Source: Desulfurococcales archaeon
GTDB taxonomy: Archaea; Thermoproteota; Thermoprotei_A; Sulfolobales; Ignisphaeraceae
Assembly: GCA_028276605.1 (NCBI GenBank)
Contig: JAPYWC010000040.1
Span: forward strand, 1-5,866
Reading direction: 5' to 3'
Length of the DNA: 5,866 nucleotides
The notes beneath the pieces are model-generated. The model ran no database searches. It was not told where the DNA came from and saw only the letters and a program-made list of their open reading frames with translations. Shown here in pieces: positions 1 through 5,341 of the stretch; the first letter of the stretch is position 1, and the number at the start of each line of letters is the position of its first letter. The translations under genes and the position numbers were made by a program.

Positions 1-440
1 GCGATGATTTTGTTAGGAACTCATTGATGGGTGTCGATGCTGTAATAGAGGTTTTGCCTGAATATGTAGATGGGTTGAAGGGTCTTGAAGGCTTTTCACA
101 TATAATTGTTGTTGCTTATATGCATAAAGCTGGCGAAGAGCATAAAGGGAATCTGCTTGTAAAGCCTCGTGGATTGGCCAGAAGACTTAGCATCCCTTTA
201 GATGCTCTCCCCACGGTAGGTGTTTTCGCCACCAACTCTCCTCATAGACCTAACCCAATTGCTGTAACAATAGCGAAACTCGTAAGAATTGAGGGTAATA
301 AACTATTTGTTGAAAACATTGATTTATTTAATGGAACACCAGTACTAGACATTAAGCCCTATACGAGAGATAGATGTATTGAGGATGCAAGAATGCCAAA
401 GTGGTTAGAAGATTTAATGAATTATACTTCACGCAGATAA
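1..440 (+). CDS. trmO: TsaA/TrmO-family tRNA (t6A37) methyltransferase, 5' end outside window
   Basis: This is a partial gene of the UPF0066/TsaA/TrmO family of SAM-dependent enzymes. The E. coli member N6-methylates t6A37 in the anticodon loop of tRNA-Thr; the archaeal role is inferred from that. Seen here are the family blocks LPEYVDGLKGLEGFSHIIVV, then GVFATNSPHRPNPIAVT (the conserved SPHRPNPI core tied to SAM binding), then the block ending NGTPVLDIKPY. The C-terminal end, TAA at 438-440, is complete. The frame is open to the left edge: before the TTG at 24 and ATG at 27 it reads D-D-F-V-R-N-S, which fits the family upstream of the G-V-D-A-V-I-E-V segment. The N-terminal strand with the usual P-I-G motif is missing. 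I therefore treat TTG/ATG at 24/27 as internal codons and the gene as cut by the window edge. It converges on the next gene with a 6-bp gap. Family assignment is firm; the exact tRNA substrate is not. Confidence 0.9.
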   Translation, partial: DDFVRNSLMGVDAVIEVLPEYVDGLKGLEGFSHIIVVAYMHKAGEEHKGNLLVKPRGLARRLSIPLDALPTVGVFATNSPHRPNPIAVTIAKLVRIEGNKLFVENIDLFNGTPVLDIKPYTRDRCIEDARMPKWLEDLMNYTSRR

Positions 441-446
441 CCTTGT

Positions 447-854
447 TTATTGCTTCATCTCTGAATACCCAATAATCTTACTCCACTCCTCTATAATCTC
501 ACCCTCATCTCTTCCACTCTCAATAAGCTGGTGCTCTGCATAACCTATCTTTCTACTCTCCTTATCCAACTTTACCTGTACAAACTCAACTGCTCTTCTA
601 GTTGGATGGGTAATGATATCTATGTATGCTCTTACAATAGCTGCTACAGTTGCTTCCTGCAAAACTATGACCTGATCTTTAAGCACCAAAACAAGTCTCA
701 TATGTGTATGACCTGGAGGTATAAAGCCGATAACCTTCATAACATCGCTGTTCCTATAAATTCTTAGATTCGTTACCTGCTCCATAGATGAACCACCATC
801 TATGCTACCCCATATACTTAGAGAAGCGTAGTTTATGTTCCTAACGCTTAACAT
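447..854 (-). CDS. Uncharacterised protein, 135 aa (or 112 aa)
   Basis: I do not recognise this protein. It is soluble-looking, with no signal peptide or membrane segment. The hydrophobic strand-like stretches MKVIGFI and MRLVLVL flank a PPGHTH motif (residues 46-51). The segment from 67 to 93 contains an alanine/isoleucine-rich helix and ends ITHPTRRAVEFVQ. The C-terminus is charged (E-G-E-I-I-E-E-W). Its coding character is supported by an uninterrupted frame, normal composition and a tight fit between neighbours. Two starts are possible. ATG at 854 has no ribosome binding site but lies about 18 nt after the transcription start predicted from the TATA element at 893-902. ATG at 785 (residue 24) is preceded by GGTGG with a 7-nt spacer (793-797) and would give 112 residues. 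The gene is divergent from carbamate kinase and convergent with the TrmO gene, so context gives little hint of function. Confidence 0.75.
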   Translation of the reverse strand: MLSVRNINYASLSIWGSIDGGSSMEQVTNLRIYRNSDVMKVIGFIPPGHTHMRLVLVLKDQVIVLQEATVAAIVRAYIDIITHPTRRAVEFVQVKLDKESRKIGYAEHQLIESGRDEGEIIEEWSKIIGYSEMKQ

Positions 855-892
855 TGAATTAGTAAAAACATGTACTCAAAAGGTGTACAAAG

Positions 893-902
893 TTTTTTAA
901 AT
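893..902. promoter_or_regulatory. Candidate TATA element of a divergent promoter
   Basis: TTTTTTAAAT on the + strand (ATTTAAAAAA on the minus strand) resembles the crenarchaeal TATA consensus in both directions. Measuring about 25 bp from its centre puts transcription starts near 922 (+) for carbamate kinase and near 872 (-) for the unknown gene, giving leaders of about 35 and 18 nt. A second + strand candidate is TATAATTA at 909-916. Position and composition are seen; promoter activity is inferred. Confidence 0.5.
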
Positions 903-913
903 GCAAGGTATAA

Positions 914-931
914 TTATGCATAAGTTATGCA
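914..931. promoter_or_regulatory. Palindromic, repeated TTATGCA motif; possible operator
   Basis: TTATGCA occurs at 914-920 and again at 925-931, an 11-bp period or about one helical turn. The bases 914-923 form a perfect palindrome (TTATGCATAA), and 917-931 form a second one (TGCATAA-G-TTATGCA). A third ATGCA lies at 901-905. The block covers the predicted transcription start of carbamate kinase, as expected for a repressor site. No regulator gene is in the window, and the region is AT-rich, so chance is possible. Confidence 0.4.
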
Positions 932-950
932 GAAGCTTTAACCTTGACTA

Positions 951-955
951 AGGAG
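951..955 (+). promoter_or_regulatory. Ribosome binding site AGGAG bearing on the carbamate kinase start
   Basis: AGGAG ends only one base before the GTG at 957, too close to serve it, but lies 10 nt before the in-frame TTG at 966. This favours TTG 966 (first residues MTSRPLVVVAFGGNA), although the spacing is slightly long. Confidence 0.45.
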
Positions 956-956
956 C

Positions 957-1937
957 GTGGAAACCTTGACATCCAGACCCTTGGTTGTTGTTGCATTTGG
1001 AGGAAACGCGTTTCAGAGTAAAGGTGACAGAGGTACTGTTGAGGATTACTGGAGAAACGCGTATATAGCTGCAGAAGCTGTTGCTAAGCTTGTTAATGAA
1101 GGCTATAGAGTTGTTGTTACACATGGTAATGGCCCGCAAGTTGGTGTTATAGCTGAGTGGATGATGCTTGGTTGGAGACTCAAGGGGACGCCACCAATGA
1201 CTCTCGATATAGCTGGTGCTATGACCCAGGGCTGGCTAGGGTATATACTTCAGCAAGCAATATACAACAAGCTTCGTGAGAAAGGACTTATACCAGGTAA
1301 GGTAAGGGGCGTAGTCACAATAATTACACAAACCCTTGTAGAACCTAATGACCCATCATTTAAGAATCCGACAAAGTATATCGGGCTATGGTATGAGAAG
1401 GAAGAAGCTGAAAAACTATCCAAGGAATTTGGCTGGGTATTTAAACCAGATCCTAGAGGAGGTTATAGGAGGGTTGTACCATCACCAGACCCCGTAGCAC
1501 ACGTCGAAATTGAGGCTATAAGGAAGCTTGTAGATGAAGACTTCATAGTTATTTGTAGTGGTGGAGGTGGAATTCCAGTTATTGAGGATAGAAACATGCT
1601 GAGAGGGGTTGAAGCTGTAATCGACAAGGACTTAGCAGCTGAAAGAGTGGCCTCTGCTCTTCACGCAGATATACTGCTTATACTAACGGATGTAGACTAC
1701 GCATACCTAAACTACGGTAAACCAGATGCAAAGCCTCTTAAGCGATTAACCCTTAGTGAAGCAATCAAGTACTATAATGAAGGGCACTTTGCCTCAGGAA
1801 GCATGGGGCCAAAAGTTCTTGCCGCCATAAGGTTTATTCAGAATGGTGGTAAACTGGCGATAATAGCTCACCTAACTAAAGCTCTTGAAGCGCTTAAAGG
1901 AGAGAGCGGAACATGGATAGTGCCAGACACTACATGA
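957..1937 (+). CDS. arcC: Carbamate kinase
   Basis: Carbamate kinase of the amino-acid kinase fold interconverts carbamoyl phosphate + ADP and carbamate + ATP in the cytoplasm. In catabolism it makes ATP. Blocks in order, numbered from GTG 957: FGGNAF (14-19), THGNGPQVG (55-63), DIAGAMTQGWLGYILQQ (84-100), TIITQTLVEPNDPSF (121-135), NPTKYIG (137-143), PSPDPVAHVE (175-184), SGGGGIP (201-207), VIDKDLAAE (221-229), LTDVDYAY (243-250) and GSMGPKVLAAIRFI (281-294). Lys140, Lys224 and Lys286 have the same spacing as the active-site lysines I recall for Pyrococcus furiosus carbamate kinase (131, 215, 277), which argues for a working enzyme. At 326 residues it is slightly longer than usual; starting at TTG 966 gives 323 and has a better-placed AGGAG. 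No arginine deiminase, agmatine deiminase or carbamoyltransferase gene is adjacent, so the source of carbamoyl phosphate is not shown here. Promoter and a possible operator lie at 893-931. Confidence 0.95.
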   Translation: METLTSRPLVVVAFGGNAFQSKGDRGTVEDYWRNAYIAAEAVAKLVNEGYRVVVTHGNGPQVGVIAEWMMLGWRLKGTPPMTLDIAGAMTQGWLGYILQQAIYNKLREKGLIPGKVRGVVTIITQTLVEPNDPSFKNPTKYIGLWYEKEEAEKLSKEFGWVFKPDPRGGYRRVVPSPDPVAHVEIEAIRKLVDEDFIVICSGGGGIPVIEDRNMLRGVEAVIDKDLAAERVASALHADILLILTDVDYAYLNYGKPDAKPLKRLTLSEAIKYYNEGHFASGSMGPKVLAAIRFIQNGGKLAIIAHLTKALEALKGESGTWIVPDTT

Positions 1938-1938
1938 A

Positions 1939-1956
1939 CCTTTACCTCTTTCACCT
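1939..1956 (+). terminator. Pyrimidine-rich tract after arcC, possible weak terminator
   Basis: Directly after the TGA at 1935-1937 the + strand is nearly all C and T (CCTTTACCTCTTTCACCT). Archaeal termination relies on T-rich non-template tracts. This one is interrupted by C, so the call is weak. Confidence 0.25.
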
Positions 1957-1965
1957 AGTTTCAGG

Positions 1966-1973
1966 TTTATTAA
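1966..1973 (+). promoter_or_regulatory. TATA-like element upstream of the candidate sRNA
   Basis: TTTATTAA is centred near 1970, so a start about 25-30 bp downstream falls at about 1995-2000, just before the C box at 2004-2013. This suggests the sRNA is transcribed independently of arcC. Inferred from position only. Confidence 0.4.
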
Positions 1974-2001
1974 TCTTCTGAGTAGCTATGAAAATGCTTT
2001 T

Positions 2002-2060
2002 GTGGGATGAAGAGACGCATCCTTGACTGAACTGATGATTGGTACGAATCCCGCTGACCA
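2002..2060 (+). ncRNA. Candidate archaeal C/D box sRNA (2'-O-methylation guide)
   Basis: C/D sRNAs bind L7Ae, Nop5 and fibrillarin and direct 2'-O-methylation of rRNA or tRNA. All four boxes can be read here. The C box is ATGAAGA at 2007-2013 (one mismatch to RUGAUGA; GGGATGA at 2004-2010 is an equal alternative). The D' box is CTGA at 2027-2030 (or TTGA at 2023-2026). The C' box is CTGATGA at 2032-2038, perfect in its UGAUGA core, and the D box is CTGA at 2054-2057. GG at 2005-2006 can pair with CC at 2058-2059 to close the ends. The C-to-D span is about 51-54 nt, typical for archaeal members. Guide regions are 2014-2026 (GACGCATCCTTGA) and about 2039-2053 (TTGGTACGAATCCCG). With CTGA as D', the D'-C' spacer is only 1 nt; with TTGA it is 5 nt. 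I could not match the guides to a target from memory. Support is box architecture, size, intergenic location and an upstream TATA-like element. Confidence 0.62.
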
Positions 2061-2075
2061 TAAAAATAAAAATAA
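2061..2075 (-). terminator. T-rich terminator of the epimerase gene
   Basis: Read on the minus strand this is TTATTTTTATTTTTA, about 40 nt beyond the epimerase stop codon. Runs of five T are a typical archaeal terminator. A shorter T-run (CTTTTAAAATG, minus strand, about 2100-2110) lies closer to the stop. Confidence 0.55.
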
Positions 2076-2115
2076 GTAAGCCTATTTGATACTAAAATAA
2101 CATTTTAAAAGTACC

Positions 2116-3093
2116 TTAAGTATTTTCCTTTCCTAACAACTCCCTCACAGTCTTTCTGACTGCATTCTTTGAATTGAGCTTAGGCCTCCATCCAGTTAAG
2201 CTCTTAATCTTTGTTATGTCTAAAAGCATTAGCTTTACGTCACCTGGCCACCCCCTACCATCTGGTGTTACCATAACAAACCTGTACTCCACGTTTCTTA
2301 ACCCCATTTCCTCAACAACAATATCTGCTATCTCCTTAACTGTGACCCAATCTTCGTTACCTATGTTAAATACTTGAAAACCCTTCTCCTTTTCTGTGTA
2401 GCGAATAATTGCAAAAGTTGCTTCAACAGCGTCAGATATGTGAAGATAGCTCTTCCTCTGAGTGCCATCACCAAGTATTTCAAGTACCTGTGGGTTTCTC
2501 CTAAGCTTATTTATGAAGTCCACTATAACTCCATGGTTAGACCTAGAGCCTATTATATTGGCGTACCTCCCAACAGCAACACTAAATCCGTAAAGCTTTG
2601 TGTAAGTATAGTAGAGAAGCTCGCACGCAGCTTTTGATGCTCCATAAACTGATATAGGCTTTAGCGGATGATCCTCTGGTGTTGGAATCTTCTCTGCATC
2701 TCCATAAACAGTAGATGAGCTTGCAAAGAAGTGCATCTTCACGTCATGCTTTCTCGAAGCTTCCAACACATTAAAAGTTGCAACAATATTCTCGTTAAAG
2801 TGTATCCGTGGCTCGATCGATGATACCCTAACCTCAGGGTTTGCAGCAAGATGAAAGACTACATCTGCATCTTTTAAGGCTTCAACCCATGAAGGATCAT
2901 ACTGCTTTAGATCTGCCTTAACAAGTTTAAAGTATTTCTTATCTAGATGATGCTCAATATTTTTCAGCGATCCACTACTAAAGTTATCTATAACAACAAT
3001 TTCATCTGCAAGAGAATGCGAAGCTATGTAATCAACTATATGACTGCCTATAAAACCTGCGCCACCAGTTACAACAACCTTACCCCACTTCAT
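2116..3093 (-). CDS. galE: NAD-dependent sugar-nucleotide epimerase, GalE-like
   Basis: This is an extended short-chain dehydrogenase/reductase that most resembles UDP-glucose 4-epimerase (UDP-Glc to UDP-Gal), which feeds cell-surface glycan and N-glycosylation pathways. Seen in order: the NAD-binding glycine motif VTGGAGFIGSH (8-18); Asp36 in VIDNFSSG, which usually selects NAD over NADP; FHLAANPEVR (80-89); ENIVATFNVLEASR (101-114); the catalytic serine region FFASSSTVYGD (122-132); the YGASK motif with Tyr150 and Lys154; GRYANIIG (175-182); GDGTQRKSYLHISDAVEA (208-225); and FNIGNEDWVTVKEIAD (242-257). At 325 residues it is full length, with all catalytic residues present. The ATG at 3093 is 9 codons before the motif and has no good ribosome binding site (only GAGG 12 nt upstream), consistent with a short-leader mRNA. 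Substrate cannot be fixed from sequence: archaeal members also act on other UDP- or dTDP-sugars. It is last of four same-strand genes. Confidence 0.88.
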   Translation of the reverse strand: MKWGKVVVTGGAGFIGSHIVDYIASHSLADEIVVIDNFSSGSLKNIEHHLDKKYFKLVKADLKQYDPSWVEALKDADVVFHLAANPEVRVSSIEPRIHFNENIVATFNVLEASRKHDVKMHFFASSSTVYGDAEKIPTPEDHPLKPISVYGASKAACELLYYTYTKLYGFSVAVGRYANIIGSRSNHGVIVDFINKLRRNPQVLEILGDGTQRKSYLHISDAVEATFAIIRYTEKEKGFQVFNIGNEDWVTVKEIADIVVEEMGLRNVEYRFVMVTPDGRGWPGDVKLMLLDITKIKSLTGWRPKLNSKNAVRKTVRELLGKENT

Positions 3094-3129
3094 GACAAGC
3101 TAGTGCCTCGTAAACTTAGTAGAAACACC

Positions 3130-3139
3130 TTAATTAAAG
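3130..3139 (-). promoter_or_regulatory. TATA-like element for the epimerase gene
   Basis: CTTTAATTAA on the minus strand is centred near 3135. A start about 25 bp downstream falls near 3110, leaving a leader of roughly 17 nt before the ATG at 3093. An independent promoter would fit the 104-bp gap after adenylate kinase. Inferred. Confidence 0.4.
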
Positions 3140-3151
3140 CCTTGATGAAAA

Positions 3152-3170
3152 CTTAAACCCCTTAAACCCC
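3152..3170. repeat. Two tandem copies of CTTAAACCC
   Basis: CTTAAACCC at 3152-3160 is repeated exactly at 3161-3169 and followed by one more C. On the minus strand it reads GGGGTTTAAGGGGTTTAAG. It lies between adenylate kinase and the epimerase, just upstream of the epimerase TATA-like element, so it could be a regulatory site or simple slippage. Confidence 0.6.
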
Positions 3171-3184
3171 TAAAATTAAAAACC
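3171..3184 (-). terminator. T-rich terminator after adenylate kinase
   Basis: The minus strand reads GGTTTTTAATTTTA beginning about 14 nt after the adenylate kinase stop (tandem stops TAA TAG at 3200-3195). It fits an archaeal oligo-T terminator, though the same bases could also act as a TATA region for the epimerase. Confidence 0.4.
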
Positions 3185-3197
3185 TTAGAGCTTTCTA

Positions 3198-3842
3198 TTA
3201 CTTTATAAGACCTTTCTCTTTTAGGACACGCTCTATATCCGCTATGACAGCATCTGCTTCTCTAGATGAGTCTATCTCTACAAGTAGTCCCTTTCTTCTA
3301 TAGTACTCAATTATTGGTTCAAATGTTTCCTTGTATATTCTATACCTTTCTCTTACAACCTCAGGTTCATCATCTTTTCGTCTAATTAATGGTGTGCCAC
3401 AAACATCGCAAATTCCAGGAGTTTTTGGGGGTCTCCACTTGATGTGATATATCGCTCCACATTTAGGGCATACAAGTCTCCCTGAAACTCTCTCTATAAT
3501 AATCTCTAACGGTGCTTCAAAGAGGAACACTAGGTCAATCTTAGTGAGTTTGTCGAGCTCTTCAGCTTGTCTTAGTGTCCTAGGGAAGCCATCTAGTATA
3601 AACCCTTTGCTACACATAGGGCTTTGCAGAACCTTCTTGACAACCTCAATCACGATTTCATCTGGAACTAGAAGCCCCCTCTCAACATAGTACTTGACCT
3701 TCTGCCCTAACTCAGTTCCTTTAGCTATTTCCTCTCGAAAGATGTCTCCTGTTGAGATGTGAGGAATCCCATACTTCTGGCTTATTGCTTTAGCATATGT
3801 TCCTTTCCCAATACCTGGAGGACCTATGAATACTAGCCTCAT
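3198..3842 (-). CDS. adk: Adenylate kinase, long form with zinc-type LID
   Basis: Adenylate kinase catalyses ATP + AMP to 2 ADP. From ATG 3842 it is 214 residues. Motifs: the P-loop GPPGIGKGT (7-15), AMP-site HISTGDIFR (28-36, Arg36), LDGFPRT (83-89, Arg88), and LID start GRLVCPKC followed by CDVC, with Cys125, Cys128, Cys145 and Cys148 forming a four-cysteine metal site. The post-LID motif RRKDDEPEVVRERYRIY (154-170) supplies phosphate-binding arginines. This is the bacterial-style long form, not the distinct archaeal AdkA type of methanogens and Sulfolobus. An in-frame TTG at 3857 would add MRECT. I prefer the ATG because it starts right at the first beta strand, gives the family length, and has GTGA with a 7-nt spacer (3850-3853). 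It follows the acetyl-CoA synthetase alpha gene by about 98 bp on the same strand and may be co-transcribed or use TATA-like boxes at 3897-3917. Confidence 0.95.
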   Translation of the reverse strand: MRLVFIGPPGIGKGTYAKAISQKYGIPHISTGDIFREEIAKGTELGQKVKYYVERGLLVPDEIVIEVVKKVLQSPMCSKGFILDGFPRTLRQAEELDKLTKIDLVFLFEAPLEIIIERVSGRLVCPKCGAIYHIKWRPPKTPGICDVCGTPLIRRKDDEPEVVRERYRIYKETFEPIIEYYRRKGLLVEIDSSREADAVIADIERVLKEKGLIK

Positions 3843-3896
3843 AGTACATTCACGCAAAACTGGTTTTGATTCTGTTGTAGAGTTTGTGGATATGTG

Positions 3897-3917
3897 GAAA
3901 TAAAATCCTTAAAACTT
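3897..3917 (-). promoter_or_regulatory. TATA-like boxes upstream of adenylate kinase
   Basis: Two minus-strand elements, AAGTTTTAAG (3908-3917) and GATTTTATTTC (3897-3907), would place transcription starts near 3886 or 3876, 34-44 nt before the ATG at 3842. Because they are T-rich and follow the hairpins at 3920-3948, they may equally serve as the terminator of the upstream gene. Confidence 0.35.
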
Positions 3918-3919
3918 GT

Positions 3920-3948
3920 TGTGCATAGCACACTAGCTGTTTAGCTAG
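3920..3948 (-). terminator. Two abutting hairpins at the end of the acetyl-CoA synthetase alpha gene
   Basis: CTAGCT-GTTT-AGCTAG (3933-3948) and TGTGC-ATA-GCACA (3920-3932) are perfect inverted repeats lying side by side. In the minus-strand transcript the first spans the stop codon (TAA at 3943-3941), the second follows directly, and a T-rich stretch (3917-3897) comes after. The layout resembles a terminator or 3'-end stabiliser. Hairpins are not generally required in archaea, so the role is inferred. Confidence 0.4.
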
Positions 3949-5335
3949 CTTTCTTGATTCTCTCTAGGTACCTCTTGTACATAAGCATTCTGCTTAATAC
4001 AAACACTGCTTCTTCAGGTGTTGGATAAGCTGGTATACCGTTTCTATTGAGGTACTTAATCGCTTGCTCAACATCCGCTCCGCCAATCATTGATACAACT
4101 GTTGTCTTAGTCACATTGTTCTCCTTATAGAACTCAACAATGGCTTTGGCAAGCTCCATCGGATCTAGGACAGCTGTTCTGCAGTAGATTATCACGATGT
4201 TATCTATCTCTGGTGCTTCTACAGCAACCTTGAGCGCCTTGATATAGTTGTCAACCACAGCCTGACCCGTGAGATCCACTGGGTTCTTGGGGCTTCCAAA
4301 CCATGGCATTGTCTGCCTAAACTTATCCATTAGCTCTTGACTTGGCTCTAAAAGCTTAACACCATTTAGCTCAGCAGTGTCTGTGGCTAGAACCCCTGCA
4401 CCACCACCATTAGTTATTATAACAGTGTTCTCGCCTTTTGGTATTGGCTGAAGCGCAAAACCTCTAGCAACGTTAAAGAGCTCTAGTAATGTTCTTGCCC
4501 TTATAATTCCTGCCTGCTTGAATGCTGCTTCATAAAGTGCGTCTGCACCTGCAAGGCTTCCTGTATGACTTGCAACAGCCTTTGCACCTCTCTCGCTGAC
4601 TCCTGCCTTTATCACTACAACAGGCTTCTTCTGTGTAACCTTAGACATTCTCTCAATGAACTCCCTTCCCTTGCCAGGCTTAATACCCTCTAGATATATC
4701 GCTATAACCTTCGTATACGGATCCTCGGCTAAGAGCTCTGAAACCTCTACAACATCTATATCGGCCATGTTGCCCATGCTGAATATTGCTGAGAGACCAA
4801 TCTCGTGAAGTATTGTCCAGCCCATCAATGCTATTCCTAGAGCACCGCTCTGTGTTATGAAGCCTATCCCACCCTTTACAACTTCTGTAGGTCCGAATGT
4901 CGCATTTATGTTTGCCGGGGTGTATACGTAGCCAAATATGTTTGGCCCTAGGATCCTCATACCATAGGATCTAGCTATCTTCACTATTTTCTCCTCTAGC
5001 TCAACATTGCCAACCTCTGAGAAGCCTGCTGTTATGACTACTGCTACCTTTACCCCCTTTCTACCACTCTCCTCAATAACTTGTGGAACTAGCTGAGCAG
5101 GTACGGTAACTACCGCAACATCAACCTCATCTGGAATGCTCAAAACGTTTGGATATGCCTTGAGCCCCAGAACTTCTGTTGCGTTTGGGTTTACAGGGTA
5201 TATCTTCCCCTTGTATCCATAGTTAATAAGGTTCTTTACAACTTCATACCCTATCTTACCAGGTGTCCTACTAGCTCCTATAACTGCTATTGACCTTGGG
5301 TAAAGCAAAGCCTTTAATGAGCTCGCATCGCTCAT
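3941..5335 (-). CDS. acdA: Acetyl-CoA synthetase (ADP-forming), alpha subunit
   Basis: This is the alpha subunit of the NDP-forming acyl-CoA synthetase: acetyl-CoA (or another acyl-CoA) + ADP + Pi to acid + CoA + ATP, the main substrate-level phosphorylation step of peptide- and sugar-fermenting archaea. Domain order is a CoA-binding Rossmann domain (about 8-130; PRSIAVIGASRTPGKIGYEV, then YPVNPN), a succinyl-CoA-synthetase-like domain (about 150-290), and a ligase-CoA domain (about 300-464; VIITNGGGAGVLATD, SPKNPVDLTG). The phosphorylated catalytic histidine lies in ASHTGSLAGAD at His257, the same number I recall for the Pyrococcus furiosus enzyme. Glu216 in YLEG is the expected partner glutamate. 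At 464 residues it is full length. The ATG at 5335 has GTGAT 6 nt upstream (5342-5346). It follows the beta gene by 16 bp, so the two subunits are separate polypeptides in order beta-alpha. Acyl preference (acetyl, branched-chain, aryl) cannot be read from sequence. Confidence 0.93.
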   Translation of the reverse strand: MSDASSLKALLYPRSIAVIGASRTPGKIGYEVVKNLINYGYKGKIYPVNPNATEVLGLKAYPNVLSIPDEVDVAVVTVPAQLVPQVIEESGRKGVKVAVVITAGFSEVGNVELEEKIVKIARSYGMRILGPNIFGYVYTPANINATFGPTEVVKGGIGFITQSGALGIALMGWTILHEIGLSAIFSMGNMADIDVVEVSELLAEDPYTKVIAIYLEGIKPGKGREFIERMSKVTQKKPVVVIKAGVSERGAKAVASHTGSLAGADALYEAAFKQAGIIRARTLLELFNVARGFALQPIPKGENTVIITNGGGAGVLATDTAELNGVKLLEPSQELMDKFRQTMPWFGSPKNPVDLTGQAVVDNYIKALKVAVEAPEIDNIVIIYCRTAVLDPMELAKAIVEFYKENNVTKTTVVSMIGGADVEQAIKYLNRNGIPAYPTPEEAVFVLSRMLMYKRYLERIKKAS

Positions 5336-5341
5336 TATTCG

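Noticed and set aside
24..440. A complete TrmO-like gene starting at TTG 24 or ATG 27
   Set aside because: The frame is open to the window edge with family-like residues before these codons, and the conserved N-terminal strand would be missing, so the gene is cut by the edge rather than starting here.
1985..2060. A tRNA gene ending in ...GGTACGAATCCCGC TGA CCA
   Set aside because: Only the T-arm-like stretch and CCA fit. Folding it as a T-arm leaves mismatches in the stem (T-C and A-C), and no acceptor, D-arm or anticodon arm can be formed upstream. The C/D box reading explains the segment better.
2174..2637. Small + strand open frames inside the epimerase gene
   Set aside because: They lie antisense to a strongly supported gene, show no recognisable motif and have unbiased composition. 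The same holds for short frames at 531-767, 948-1139, 2947-3156 and 5548-5745.
3152..3170. Telomere-like or CRISPR-like repeat
   Set aside because: There are only two tandem 9-bp copies with no spacers and no further units.
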